DNA of 26,278 nt. It comes from DASSFZ01 sp035283185. Its GTDB lineage: Bacteria > Chloroflexota > Anaerolineae > Fen-1058. Below the pieces are notes generated by a model that did no database searches, had not been told where the DNA came from, and saw nothing but the letters and a program-made list of their open reading frames with translations. The stretch spans positions 1 to 26,278 of the forward strand of contig DATEUJ010000047.1 of assembly GCA_035283185.1 (NCBI GenBank), read 5' to 3'. This document shows positions 14,688-23,123 of the stretch, one piece after another (the stretch's first letter is position 1; each line of letters opens with the position of its first letter). The position numbers were made by a program, and so were the translations under genes.

Positions 14688-16001
14688 ATGACACGCGATA
14701 ACAAGATCGTGACGTTCTCGCTGTTCCTGTGGGGCATCGGCGAGAGCATGTGGTTTTACATCCGCGGCCTGTATCTCGAAGGATTGGGGGCCATGCCGCA
14801 GGAAGTGGGGCTGGCGCTGGGGATTGCCGCGCTGACGCACGCCGCAGCCTACGTGTTGGGCGGCGCGCTTGCCGACCGGTTCGATCGAAAGTTCCTGCTG
14901 CTGGCAGGCTGGCTGACCGGCGTGGTCGCTGCGCCGCTCATGGCGCTCGCCGGCGATTGGCGCGCGTTCATGATCGGCTTTAGCGTGTACAACGTATCCG
15001 CTTTCGTCGCCCCCGTCATCGACACCTACGTCACGCAGGCCGCCGGCCGCGCGCCGCTGGAGCGCGTGCTGCCGGTCGTGTTCGCCGGTTACTGGGTAGG
15101 CAGCGTGCTCGGTCCCCAGGCCGGCAAGATCCTCTTGACGAGGACGGGCGAGCGCGGCATCTTGCTGGCCTCCTCGCTCGTGTTCGTCGCGTCGACGGTG
15201 GTGATTGCGTTCGTCCGCGCCCAGCCTGCGGCGCGGCGGCCCTCACCCCCGGCCCCTCTCTCCCCGCAGACAGCACGCGAGGACAGGCCGTCGAGGACCC
15301 TCGCAGACAGCGTGCGACCCCCGCACACAGCAGGCGAGGGCAGGTGGCAAGCGACAGGCGAGGGGAGTCGGCACTGCCAACCGCGCGTTGGGCCGGTTCA
15401 AGCGCTGCGCCCTGCCTGGTCGTTCTTCGCCTACCAGTTCGCCATTTTCTTCAGCATGGCGCTCGGCGCGCAGCTGATCCCGAACTATCTGCTCCGCATG
15501 GGTTGGCAATCGATTGACGTCAGCGGGATCGTCAGCGCGCTGCCGCTCGGTATCGCCGTTCTGACCGTCGCCGTCGGCCATTTCGCAGCAGGTCGCAACC
15601 GGCGCGGACTGCTGGCGTCCCAGGCGTTAGTGCTGGCCGGAATAGCCGCGTTTGCGTTCGGCGCGCCGGCCTGGGGAGGGTTCGCCGTGGCAGGGTACTT
15701 GCTGTTGGGCGGGTTCGACGCAGCGAGGCAGCAGGCGCTGGCCAGGATGCCTCGCTACGTGCAGAAGGAGCAGCGCGGCCTGGCCTTCGGCGTGACGTCG
15801 ACCGTAAGCGAAGGCGCGGTCGCGGCGGCCTCGGTGATCGGCGGCGTATTGTTCGCGCTCGATCCGGCGCTGCCCTTCTACGCCGGCCTGATCCTGATCC
15901 CGGCCGGCATGGCGCTGACGCTGCGTCTGCGTGCGCCAGTGACGGGTGCGGCGGCCGAGGGGAAGGCGGTGCTTGCGCCGGTGGATGTCGCACGGTCGTA
16001 A
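14688..16001 (+). CDS. MFS transporter with a repeat-derived central loop
   Basis: A 437-aa major facilitator protein with two bundles of six predicted helices. The loop after helix 2 carries the MFS signature ADRFDRK (62-68). The first half ends VFVASTVVIAFVRAQ (about 165-179) and the second begins WSFFAYQFAIFFSMALG (about 244). The region between, residues 184-228, is rich in proline, arginine and glycine and is encoded by repeat DNA that kept the frame open. The central MFS loop is cytoplasmic and tolerant of insertion, so function may be kept. The substrate is unknown; the family covers drugs, sugars and metabolites. The start follows the simple repeat at 14616-14684. Confidence 0.86.
   Translation: MTRDNKIVTFSLFLWGIGESMWFYIRGLYLEGLGAMPQEVGLALGIAALTHAAAYVLGGALADRFDRKFLLLAGWLTGVVAAPLMALAGDWRAFMIGFSVYNVSAFVAPVIDTYVTQAAGRAPLERVLPVVFAGYWVGSVLGPQAGKILLTRTGERGILLASSLVFVASTVVIAFVRAQPAARRPSPPAPLSPQTAREDRPSRTLADSVRPPHTAGEGRWQATGEGSRHCQPRVGPVQALRPAWSFFAYQFAIFFSMALGAQLIPNYLLRMGWQSIDVSGIVSALPLGIAVLTVAVGHFAAGRNRRGLLASQALVLAGIAAFAFGAPAWGGFAVAGYLLLGGFDAARQQALARMPRYVQKEQRGLAFGVTSTVSEGAVAAASVIGGVLFALDPALPFYAGLILIPAGMALTLRLRAPVTGAAAEGKAVLAPVDVARS
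15238..15369 (+). repeat. CCTCACCCCCGGCCCCTCTC-type dispersed repeat inside the MFS gene
   Basis: Starts with the CCCTCACCCCCGGCCCC type of sequence and contains three variants of a CAGACAGC-ACGCGAGG unit (AGACAGCACGCGAGGA, AGACAGCGTGCGACCC, ACACAGCAGGCGAGGG). It translates to a low-complexity segment without family similarity, so it is best read as an intergenic-type repeat inserted in frame. Confidence 0.7.
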
Positions 16002-16042
16002 CTGCTCACGGGTTACGCATCGCGCGAGCCAGGGATACACGT

Positions 16043-16564
16043 ATGAAGAGGAACGATTTGAGCATCCGCGAGGACCTGATGTGGGAAGGCCGCACGCTCA
16101 CGGCGACGTGGCTGCCTGCGCCGTTCATGCCCACGCTCGACCAGGTGACGCAGGCCAGCGGCGTATGCTTCACCGGCAGCGGCAAGATCGTCTTGGTGGC
16201 AGGTCACGCCGGCAAGTGGGCGCTGCCCGGCGGGCACGTTGAGCCAGGTGAGACGCTGGAGCAGACGCTGGCGCGCGAAGTGCTGGAAGAAGCTTGCGCG
16301 ACCGTCACGCAATCCGAGTATCTCGGCGCGCAGGAGGTGAGCGATCCGGACAATCCGACCGGCTCGCGCGCTTACTATCAGGCGCGATTCTGGGCGCGCG
16401 TCGAGCTGAAGCGGTTCGAGCCACGGCACGAGCGGACGCAGCGCACGCTGATCGCGCCGTCGGCGTTTCAGTCGGCGCTTCGCTGGCGCACCGAACGCAT
16501 CGCGCAAGCGATCTTGGACGCCGCGCTCGCGACGGAAACCCGTTACCGGTCGCGCCCGCGCTAA
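16043..16564 (+). CDS. Nudix hydrolase
   Basis: A 173-aa Nudix protein; the family hydrolyses nucleoside diphosphates linked to another group. The Nudix box runs from G64 to A86: GHVEPGETLEQTLAREVLEEA, shown here only in part, with the metal-binding REVLEE at 78-83. The conserved glycine after EEx is cysteine (C85). The core begins at about 36 (ASGVCFTGSGKIVLV) with ALPGG before the box. The substrate cannot be deduced. ATG at 16043 gives the expected N-terminus. Confidence 0.85.
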   Translation: MKRNDLSIREDLMWEGRTLTATWLPAPFMPTLDQVTQASGVCFTGSGKIVLVAGHAGKWALPGGHVEPGETLEQTLAREVLEEACATVTQSEYLGAQEVSDPDNPTGSRAYYQARFWARVELKRFEPRHERTQRTLIAPSAFQSALRWRTERIAQAILDAALATETRYRSRPR

Positions 16565-16570
16565 GAGCGC

Positions 16571-16647
16571 GTCTTAAAACCTGTAGAGCGGGCATCCCTA
16601 TGCCCGCTGTTGACGCATGGGGATGCGTCAACCACGGGTTCTAAGAC
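16571..16647. repeat. Nested double-hairpin element
   Basis: Two perfect stem-loops side by side: AGCGGGCAT/ATGCCCGCT (16587-16608, loop CCCT) and GTTGACGCAT/ATGCGTCAAC (16609-16632, loop GGGG). They are enclosed by 14-base outer arms (16571-16584 and 16634-16647) that pair at 12 of 14 positions. This is the shape of a small non-coding repeat such as a MITE. Confidence 0.75.
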
Positions 16648-16695
16648 AGTCTCTAAGCCCATATTCCGCACGTTGAGCCGATTTAGTCGGTGCTC

Positions 16696-16718
16696 ACGGC
16701 GGATGATCCATCCGCCGT
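16696..16718. other. Perfect 10-bp hairpin upstream of the alpha-galactosidase
   Basis: ACGGCGGATG, loop ATC, CATCCGCCGT. A partial further copy of the arm follows at about 16727-16739. No T-run follows, so it is not a standard terminator. The remainder of 16565-16801 shows no gene. Confidence 0.6.
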
Positions 16719-16801
16719 CCCCTGGCCGCCGGATGGATCACGCGAAGCGGAGCGGGAGCGGGAGCGAAATCCAGGCTAAGAGGTGAAGGAGGTAATCTGC
16801 G

Positions 16802-18982
16802 ATGAAGTGGACGCGGCGTGATTTCCTGCGCGCGCTCGCCGCGATGCTGGGCGCGGCGGCGCCTCCCCCTGACGGCTACAAGATCTACTTACCTCTCGTG
16901 ACGAGAAGCAGCGTGTACGCCGCCGATCTGGGCGGCGGCGTGTGGGTGATCGGCAACGATCTCGTCGAGGAGCGCATCGCCTTCATCGGCGGCGGGCTGT
17001 TTACGAGGTCGTTTCTCCACAAGGCTAGCGGGCGGGATTGGTGTGCTTCGGCGTCGTCGCCGGTCTTCTTCCTTGAGGAAGAGGAGGCAGAGCTGACTTC
17101 CGCGGACGGCTGGGTGCACGTCGAGTCAGCGGCGCTCAACTCCGGCGACGGCGCACAGCTCACGGTGACGGTGCAGCACGCGGCGCGCCCGATCCGCGCT
17201 CATTCCCACTTTCACGTATGGTCCGACGCGCCGGTCGTGCGCTCCTGGACCGAATACGAGAATATCGGCGCCAGCGCGCGCCAGTTGCAGGCGCAGTCCT
17301 TCTGCGCGCTGACGCTCGGCGCGGCCGGCGCGCTCGAAGTCGTATGGGTCGCGCCGTTTAGCTGGCTGTCGAATCGCACGGACGATTCATTTGTCATGCA
17401 CCGCGAGACACTCCAGAACCCCGGCCAGGAGCGGCATCTGGTGATGGGGCCGTACGCCGCAGAGGATGTGGGTAGTTACAATGTCGTCACCTATCGGCCG
17501 TCGTGCGGCTGGTTCGCGTTTCACCAGCCGGGCCCCGGCGCGGGCCTGTTCGGCGGCGTCGAGTGGAGCGGCGCGTGCGAAGCTCACCTATCGCTGAATG
17601 ACTCCGGCCAGGGGCGGGTTGGCATCGGGCACTGGCGGCCGGCGTTGACGCACGCAGTCGGGCCGGGCGAGAGCGTGACGTCGCCGGTCGCGTTCGTCGG
17701 CCTGTTCGAGGGCGCGCTCGACGAGGCCGTGCATCTCAGTCACCGCCTGGCGAAGGCACATTACATTCCCGCTCGGCCGCCGATTCGCGTGCCTGCCGGG
17801 GCAGAGTTTCCCTACGTGATGGCCGACACGTGGGGCTACGGCCCGGACATCGACGAGGCCGGGCTGGGCGCGTTCGTCGATCGGGCGGCCGAGATCGGCG
17901 TCGAGGCGGTGACGATCGACGAAGGCTGGGAAGCGCGCATCGGCGACTGGGTGTCGCACCCGACGCGCTTTCCGAGCGGCTTGCGCGCTATGGTTGATAC
18001 TATTCACAGCAAGGGTATGGCTGCCGGGCTGTGGCTCGCCTTCGCCAACGTCGATCCGGCTTCGGCGGTCGCGCAGGCGCATCCCGACTGGCTGGCGACG
18101 CAGGGCGGCGCGCCGATTACGGGATCGTTCAGCACACAGGTGTTGTGCCTGAGCCACCCGGACGCGCGGGCGTGGGTAGCTGCCGAGTTCGACCGTATCG
18201 TCGCCGAGTTCGACGTAGATGCCTTCGTGCAGGACTTCGAGACAATCGCGCGCTGCGACAACCCGGCGCACGCGGCGTGGCACCAGGCGGCGGACTCCGA
18301 GTATCGCAACGTCTTGGCGCTGTGGGAATTGATCGACGGCGTGCGGGCACGGCATCCGAACGTGATGATCGAGAACAACTGGAGCGGCGGGCGCGTGATG
18401 GACTTCGGCATGCTGCGCCGATACGACACGGCGCTGTGCGACGACTACAACCAGGCGGCGCGCAATCGCGGCGCGTCGTTCGGCGTGACGCACTTCTTCC
18501 CGCCCGCCTTCGTCTCCAAGTACATGGGCGCGGAGGCGCTGCCGTTCGATTACCAGACGCGCAGTTACTTCTTCGGCGGGCCGTGGAATTTGATGACCGA
18601 CTTGCCTGCGCAGGACGCGCTGATGCTGGCCGGTGCAATCGGAGCGTATAAGGAACTAAGGGAACTGATCCGCGACGGGCGCGTGGTTCACCTGGTTGCG
18701 CCGTCATTCAGCGGCTCCGGGCCGAATCGTTATCAGATTTCGTGGGACGCGATTCAGGCAGTCGAGTCGGGGATGAATCGAGCCGTTTTGCTGATCGGGC
18801 GCGGCCTGGCCGGACCAGGGGCGTACAACGTCAGGCCGCAAGGGCTAAACCCGGCGAAAGTGTATGCGCTCGCCGCGTCGTCGGGCGCGAATTATGGCAG
18901 CCGCTCAGGCGCAGACCTGATGGCGAACGGAATCGACGTGAGCCTGCCGGAGCGGGCGCATGAGACGATTGTCCTGGCGTAG
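16802..18982 (+). CDS. Tat-exported GH36-like alpha-galactosidase (melibiase)
   Basis: A 726-aa secreted glycosidase. The N-terminus MKWTRRDFLRALAAMLGAAA is a twin-arginine signal, so it is exported folded. An N-terminal beta-rich domain (about 40-330) precedes the TIM barrel, as in GH36. Barrel motifs are VEAVTIDEGWEARIGDW, KGMAAGLWLAF, VDAFVQDFE with D478 as the probable nucleophile, ENNWSGGRVMDFGML, and LCDDYNQ with D547/D548 as the probable acid/base. These match the GH36 pattern of an aspartate nucleophile and an S-D-D type acid/base. The likely role is release of terminal alpha-galactose from oligosaccharides, though other GH36 activities exist. ATG at 16802 follows AAGGAGG. A YLPLVTR segment directly follows the signal. 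Confidence 0.87.
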   Translation: MKWTRRDFLRALAAMLGAAAPPPDGYKIYLPLVTRSSVYAADLGGGVWVIGNDLVEERIAFIGGGLFTRSFLHKASGRDWCASASSPVFFLEEEEAELTSADGWVHVESAALNSGDGAQLTVTVQHAARPIRAHSHFHVWSDAPVVRSWTEYENIGASARQLQAQSFCALTLGAAGALEVVWVAPFSWLSNRTDDSFVMHRETLQNPGQERHLVMGPYAAEDVGSYNVVTYRPSCGWFAFHQPGPGAGLFGGVEWSGACEAHLSLNDSGQGRVGIGHWRPALTHAVGPGESVTSPVAFVGLFEGALDEAVHLSHRLAKAHYIPARPPIRVPAGAEFPYVMADTWGYGPDIDEAGLGAFVDRAAEIGVEAVTIDEGWEARIGDWVSHPTRFPSGLRAMVDTIHSKGMAAGLWLAFANVDPASAVAQAHPDWLATQGGAPITGSFSTQVLCLSHPDARAWVAAEFDRIVAEFDVDAFVQDFETIARCDNPAHAAWHQAADSEYRNVLALWELIDGVRARHPNVMIENNWSGGRVMDFGMLRRYDTALCDDYNQAARNRGASFGVTHFFPPAFVSKYMGAEALPFDYQTRSYFFGGPWNLMTDLPAQDALMLAGAIGAYKELRELIRDGRVVHLVAPSFSGSGPNRYQISWDAIQAVESGMNRAVLLIGRGLAGPGAYNVRPQGLNPAKVYALAASSGANYGSRSGADLMANGIDVSLPERAHETIVLA

Positions 18983-19255
18983 CGCACCTCAAGCCGCGAC
19001 CTTCGCTTTGCATCCCGCAGTGTCACGCCGGCGGCAGGTCGGGGGAGGTGTCGTTAAGGTTTCCTGAGCGCGGCAGGCACAATTTGCCTCTTGACAACGC
19101 AATTGGTAGGCGACGACGCTGCTGGCGAAGGGTATGCACTTTCGGTCACGTCACCGAATGACAACTCCTTGTTAGGCAAAGCCGCTCAGTTGGCGGCGTC
19201 GGCTACACGTAGCCCTCCTCAATCTATTGTAGCGAACGAGGCAACAACTTCTCGA
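18983..19255. other. Intergenic region between convergent genes, nothing firm
   Basis: No coding signal that I trust. It contains a GGCTA-CACG-TAGCC short hairpin near 19199 and no clear terminator. The plus-strand frame from 19091 runs into the antisense of the next gene and has no ribosome binding site or family similarity. Confidence 0.4.
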
Positions 19256-20218
19256 TCAAGCCCCACCCCGGCGGCGCGGGGCAACCGGCGTAATGCCAAG
19301 AGTCGTCGAGCAGCAGTGCATGAGCACATAGAACCCTGTTGCATGGTTGGTTGGCAGTGGAGGCACATCAGCTAGCGCCACCTCCACCGAACTCCGAGCA
19401 GCAAAGGTGCTGGTTTGCCCAGGCAGTATGCGCTGTGGAACCTGTGTCCCATCCACAATGATGCTCATCGCGGCCGATCCATTGTTCGTGATACACACAT
19501 AGACAAGGATCTTGTCAAGCTCGACCAGCGGAGCAGCAGCATGAAAGATTCCCTGCCGGTCAAAGCCCTTAGCATGGTCCAGCTCAATGCAACCGAGACA
19601 CCCTTCTGTGGTGAGGGTCTGCGGAGGTGGACAACAAAGTTGTGATGGAGGTGGCATCTTTTTGTCCCCGTCGCCATCGTCGACACCACCATCCACGATA
19701 TGAGTTGCCACGGCATGCCCCACATTAACACCCGCTCTCATGGCGTTCACTTGGTCTTGATGGCTGTAGGTGGCTCCTTGGGGAGGAATCGCGGGGATTT
19801 CCGCGCTCACGTCCACAGGGTCAAGGTCGATTGGTCCTCCGATGGTCTCTAACCTGACTGCGACTTGGTTGAAAACGCTCCGAGCGGGGAACTTAGGCAT
19901 GTTTCGCTGGGTATCCCATTCTCCGGTAATCTCCCCCTCTGGTAAGTCCACGTCGGTGCGTAACGACAGGCTTACAGGACCCAGCGGAGTCATGCCGCTG
20001 TGATCCATAGCGATGAACTTTGTTCGTATGACGAACTTGTTCCCCGATACCTCCGCTGCTTCGCGCCTAATAGCTGTCGCGCCCCGCAGTCTGAAGGAGA
20101 TTGGCCCTCTTACCGGTCCTCCGTATCCTTCCAAGAAGGTCATGAGAAGTTGGACCACTGAGGGAAACACATCTTCATCCGCAACTCGCACGTCCACAGG
20201 GATTGGATGCATACCCAT
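19256..20218 (-). CDS. Hypothetical 320-aa protein, cysteine-rich and beta-rich
   Basis: Not recognised. ATG at 20218 follows AAGGAGG with a nine-base gap, a strong site. The N-terminal half (1-175) reads as alternating short strands (ISFRLRGATAI, KFVIRTKFIAM, PVSLSLRTDVDLPEG, NQVAVRLETIGG). The middle has an acidic turn DGGVDDGDGDKK and two Cys pairs, LCCPPP and CLGC. The C-terminal part, VYVCITNNGSAAMSIIVDG then RILPGQTSTF, looks like a beta-sandwich carrying a CC pair near the end (MHCC). No signal peptide is seen. Base composition is clearly less GC-rich than the alpha-galactosidase gene, which suggests transfer. It may work with the two genes upstream on the same strand. No function is claimed. 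Confidence 0.65.
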   Translation of the reverse strand: MGMHPIPVDVRVADEDVFPSVVQLLMTFLEGYGGPVRGPISFRLRGATAIRREAAEVSGNKFVIRTKFIAMDHSGMTPLGPVSLSLRTDVDLPEGEITGEWDTQRNMPKFPARSVFNQVAVRLETIGGPIDLDPVDVSAEIPAIPPQGATYSHQDQVNAMRAGVNVGHAVATHIVDGGVDDGDGDKKMPPPSQLCCPPPQTLTTEGCLGCIELDHAKGFDRQGIFHAAAPLVELDKILVYVCITNNGSAAMSIIVDGTQVPQRILPGQTSTFAARSSVEVALADVPPLPTNHATGFYVLMHCCSTTLGITPVAPRRRGGA

Positions 20219-20385
20219 GGTTTATGCCTCCTTGTTTACCACATGGTGTGAATATTAAACCTTTGCCACAATGTTCAAGTCGTCATTGACTCCTGTTTTC
20301 GCATGCAACCGCGAGCGCGATTGTCCCGCGCGCAGGGGACTCTGGAGCGTTAAGGGCATCTTTCGGGCTGGCACGAACTGACTAA

Positions 20386-20667
20386 TCAGCTGAGACCATC
20401 CACGCTGCCCTCACAGGGATTGGTCCCCCGATCGCACGATACGACAAATTCGACAAATTTGCCGGTGACGGTCGCTGAACGACTACCTCCTGGCTTCACC
20501 GCCGCCACCGTGAACTTTTTGGGCTGACTTGCTCCTTTCGTTCGATAGCGCACGTTCAAAGGACACTGCCCTTTGTTTGTCACAGTAGCGGTCTTCTCCG
20601 CGGAGCCGGGGCCTGCATATGAGTATGCAGGCTCTGTATCACCACATTCAATCTTGAACGCTGGCAT
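20386..20667 (-). CDS. Hypothetical 93-aa beta-rich protein
   Basis: Not recognised. ATG at 20667 has an AAAGGAGG site five bases upstream; the in-frame ATG at 20685 lies before that site and is rejected. It has four cysteines (KIEC, GQC, VSC, NPC) and a pattern of strands, TATVTNKGQCPLNVRY and VKPGGSRSATVTGKFVEFVV. The 'N-x-G ... PG-x-S' pattern resembles the C-terminal part of the 320-aa neighbour (ITNNGSAA...LPGQTSTF). The gene lies 167 bases before that neighbour on the same strand. An extracytoplasmic Ig-like fold is possible, but no signal peptide is visible. Confidence 0.6.
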   Translation of the reverse strand: MPAFKIECGDTEPAYSYAGPGSAEKTATVTNKGQCPLNVRYRTKGASQPKKFTVAAVKPGGSRSATVTGKFVEFVVSCDRGTNPCEGSVDGLS

Positions 20668-20896
20668 TGAAACCTCCTTTCTCATGGTTCGCTCATTTTA
20701 AGAGCGATTTCTCTGGTCAACCTCTACGACACCTCGCAACCATCCAGCACTTCCAATACATGACTTCCTCCGGTCGGCACCAACGACTGGCGTTCAGCTA
20801 CGCGCCCCCACTGTCGGTCGCCCGCGGCACGGATCGGCTTTATTGACTGGTGGAGTCCCTTGGTTGCAGTACACGCTCCGTCCGTTATTTCTGGGA

Positions 20897-22597
20897 TTAG
20901 TCATGCGAGGTGCTCCCAACCGGCGTTCCCCTCACCGCCTGTTCGAGCTTTCTGAAGTAGCCGGGCCCCAGTTCTCGCCCCGGCTTGAACTCGGTGGCCA
21001 CCTTTTCTAGGCTCTCGATCGCGGCTTCCAACTCCGCGAGCGCAGCATGCACGTCAAGCGGGGTGGCGCGTGCCCCCGAACGCCCTCGGCCGCCCTTTGC
21101 CGGACGGGCGAGTCGGTCGAGCGCCCCCTCCATCCTGGTCACGGCACCCTCCACCGCGCTGATCGCCGCGGGCGCGGCGGCCGGCACGTGCAAGCTTTCC
21201 AACCTCATGAGCAAGCCGGGCAGGGTCGGCCAGAGCACCTCGAGGACCGCCGTGGCGGCGCTGAGCTGGGCGGGCGCCGACACTTCCGCCTTCTTCAACG
21301 CCCGGCCACCGGCCCTATCGGCTTTCGTCGGCGTTACGAGCGCCCGGCTCAGGCGTGAAGCGGCTTCCTTCATCAACTCGAGGTCGCGGCGCTCCGGCTC
21401 GGGTAGTGTGACGGCCGCAAGGTTCTCGCGCAGTCCCGCGGCCACCCGGTCGAGCTCGCCGAGCTGACGCCTGACCGCCGGATCGCGAAGCCAGCGGCGG
21501 ATATCAGGCTCCGCCGACTCCTGCGGCGGAGCCGACTTCTCCAGCTTCGTGGCGGTCTTCCGTGCGTCCCTGACCAGCGAGCGGAGCACGAACTCGAGGA
21601 ACCGTTTGAGGAGCGCAAGCAGGCGTAGAAGCCACCAGAGATTCTTGAGCGCATTGAGCAGTCGCTTGGCCTTCCTGGCCAGATCGTCGAGCTGCTCTTT
21701 GGCTTTGTCGAAGAGCTCCTTTGCCTTGTCCAACTGCTCCTTGATCTGCTTCAGCGGCTCGAGGACCGGATCGAGGGCTTTCTTAACTTCGTCCTCCACC
21801 GCTTTGAGTGCTTTCTCGAAATCCTTCTTCAGGCCGGTCTTCTCCAGTAACTTGTCAGTCTCCTCCGCCACCAATTCCAAGAACGCCACCAGACCTGCCG
21901 GGATGTTATTGACAACCTCGTCGACTATGTCAGCAGCCTCTTCAGCGGTTTTTGCGAAATCTTCGATCTTCTTGAGTTCGCCCTCGATCCCGTCGTACGC
22001 CTTTTTCAGCGCCTTCGCGATCGGCTCGAGCTCGTTCAGGAGCGACTTCAGGTCGTTACCGAGCTTGTCGAGCTCATCCGCGAGATCGCTAATCTGCTTG
22101 CACAGGTCGCGGATGGTCTTCTTCACGTCATCCGGGAGGTGCCGCTCGATCTGGTCCTGTTGTTTCTCCAGAAGCTCCAGGAGCTTCAGCAATCCGTCGA
22201 TTCTGTTGAGGACGTTCTCAAGGGCCTTCTTGGCCCCGTCCAGGGTCTCGCGCGCCGCCATCAGCGGCGGCGCGATCGCCTTGAGCGCGAGCTCAATCTG
22301 CTCGACGATTTCCTCCAGGGCCTTGAGCGACGTTTCCAGTGCCTTTAGCACGGCCTTTAACGCCGCCACAATCCAGCCGAGAACGGGTATCCCAGGTGGG
22401 ATCAGTTTCAGCGCGTTGCCGAATCTGTTCGCCACTGTACGGAGGCGCTTGAGAGCGTTGCTGAGCTTGACCGGCGACTTCGCCAGCTTATCAAGCGTGT
22501 CGACGACCTTCTCGATTCCCTCGACCGTCTCCTTGACCCCTTCTACACTGCTCTTCGCCGTTTTTAGTGCGTCGATGCAATCACGAAAGAGTGCCAC
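20897..22597 (-). CDS. Hypothetical 566-aa helical coiled-coil protein
   Basis: Not recognised. Almost the whole protein is predicted helical, with long Lys/Glu/Leu/Ala runs in a heptad-like pattern (about 1-60, 85-230, 245-318). Hydrophobic segments interrupt it: about 64-87 (LIPPGIPVLGWIVAALKAVL), 232-247 and 319-342 (NLWWLLRLLALLKRFLEFVL), which could bind or insert in a membrane. After a linker at about 352-365 there is a more Arg/Ala-rich helical region (366-420), another linker, and a C-terminal helical part with a basic Gly/Arg hinge (500-512). The start is GTG at 22597 behind a G-rich stretch. The shape recalls membrane-active helical proteins such as alpha-pore formers, but this is only a resemblance. 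It is the first gene of the minus-strand trio. Confidence 0.68.
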   Translation of the reverse strand: MALFRDCIDALKTAKSSVEGVKETVEGIEKVVDTLDKLAKSPVKLSNALKRLRTVANRFGNALKLIPPGIPVLGWIVAALKAVLKALETSLKALEEIVEQIELALKAIAPPLMAARETLDGAKKALENVLNRIDGLLKLLELLEKQQDQIERHLPDDVKKTIRDLCKQISDLADELDKLGNDLKSLLNELEPIAKALKKAYDGIEGELKKIEDFAKTAEEAADIVDEVVNNIPAGLVAFLELVAEETDKLLEKTGLKKDFEKALKAVEDEVKKALDPVLEPLKQIKEQLDKAKELFDKAKEQLDDLARKAKRLLNALKNLWWLLRLLALLKRFLEFVLRSLVRDARKTATKLEKSAPPQESAEPDIRRWLRDPAVRRQLGELDRVAAGLRENLAAVTLPEPERRDLELMKEAASRLSRALVTPTKADRAGGRALKKAEVSAPAQLSAATAVLEVLWPTLPGLLMRLESLHVPAAAPAAISAVEGAVTRMEGALDRLARPAKGGRGRSGARATPLDVHAALAELEAAIESLEKVATEFKPGRELGPGYFRKLEQAVRGTPVGSTSHD

Positions 22598-22687
22598 GAC
22601 CTCGCACCCCCCGATTGTCAGAGAGATCTACATAACGAAGCTTCGCTTCAAACCGACGAGTAGGCGCGTCGCCACAGACTAAACGAC

Positions 22688-22951
22688 TTGGCAAGAACCG
22701 GGATGGCGCGCATCCTCTACGGTGAAGGTGTGACTGTGCCGACGGCCCGCGCTGTGATCGCCGGGTATCGCACCGACTACAACGAACGCCGACCGCACTC
22801 AGCCCTACACTACTTGCGCCCACGCGACTACTATCGTGGCGCTCCGGCGACCTGTCTAGCTGAGCGCGAAGCCAAATTGCAACCCGCGGCCGAGGCACGT
22901 CGCGCCTACTGGGAGCACCATCGGGACACGGAGGCCAGAAGTCTCAGTTAA
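22688..22951 (+). pseudogene. IS3-family transposase C-terminal fragment
   Basis: Only the last 87 or so codons of a transposase remain. The reading shows YRTDYNERRPHSALHYLRP followed by RDYYRG, LAEREAKLQPA and EARRAYW, the usual end of the DDE integrase core in IS3-type OrfB proteins. The catalytic DD part is absent and there is no ribosome binding site. It points towards the SARP region and lies 90 bases from the start of the helical-protein gene, so it marks a past insertion at the edge of that cassette. Confidence 0.82.
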
Positions 22952-23016
22952 TTTCCACCTCCTTTCCTCTCAAATCGTGTTGGGCAATACAATGCATCCA
23001 AGAAACTTTGCCGAAT

Positions 23017-23123
23017 GAAAAGGCCATTGCACTCAAGCGGCCACTCGTGCTATACTGTATTTTGCAGCCAGGGGTATCTGTTCCAGGTCGACCACGATCT
23101 CCTCAGTTCCCCGCCGCGCAGCA
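23017..23123 (+). repeat. Promoter-leader repeat, copy E
   Basis: Related to 24561-24663 over the whole length. Shared blocks include GCCATTG, CCACT(C/G)GTGCTATACT and CTCCTCAGTT. It stands before the SARP gene; the other copy stands before the DUF11 gene. Confidence 0.7.
23027..23056 (+). promoter_or_regulatory. Promoter of the SARP regulator gene
   Basis: TTGCAC (23027-23032), an 18-base spacer and TATACT (23051-23056) with a TGC just before it, i.e. an extended -10. The same arrangement is kept in the second copy at 24570-24598, which supports it being functional. Confidence 0.65.

Noticed and set aside
16249..16305. Nudix enzyme inactive because Gly is Cys in the Nudix box
   Set aside because: The metal-binding REVLEE and upstream glutamate are intact, and this glycine is known to vary in the family.
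19091..19375. 94-aa plus-strand frame after the alpha-galactosidase
   Set aside because: No ribosome binding site, no family similarity, and it overlaps the antisense of the better supported 320-aa gene.
21549..22682. 377-aa serine-rich plus-strand frame
   Set aside because: It is the antisense of the helical protein; the Ser/Phe richness is the complement of its Lys/Glu/Leu codons.
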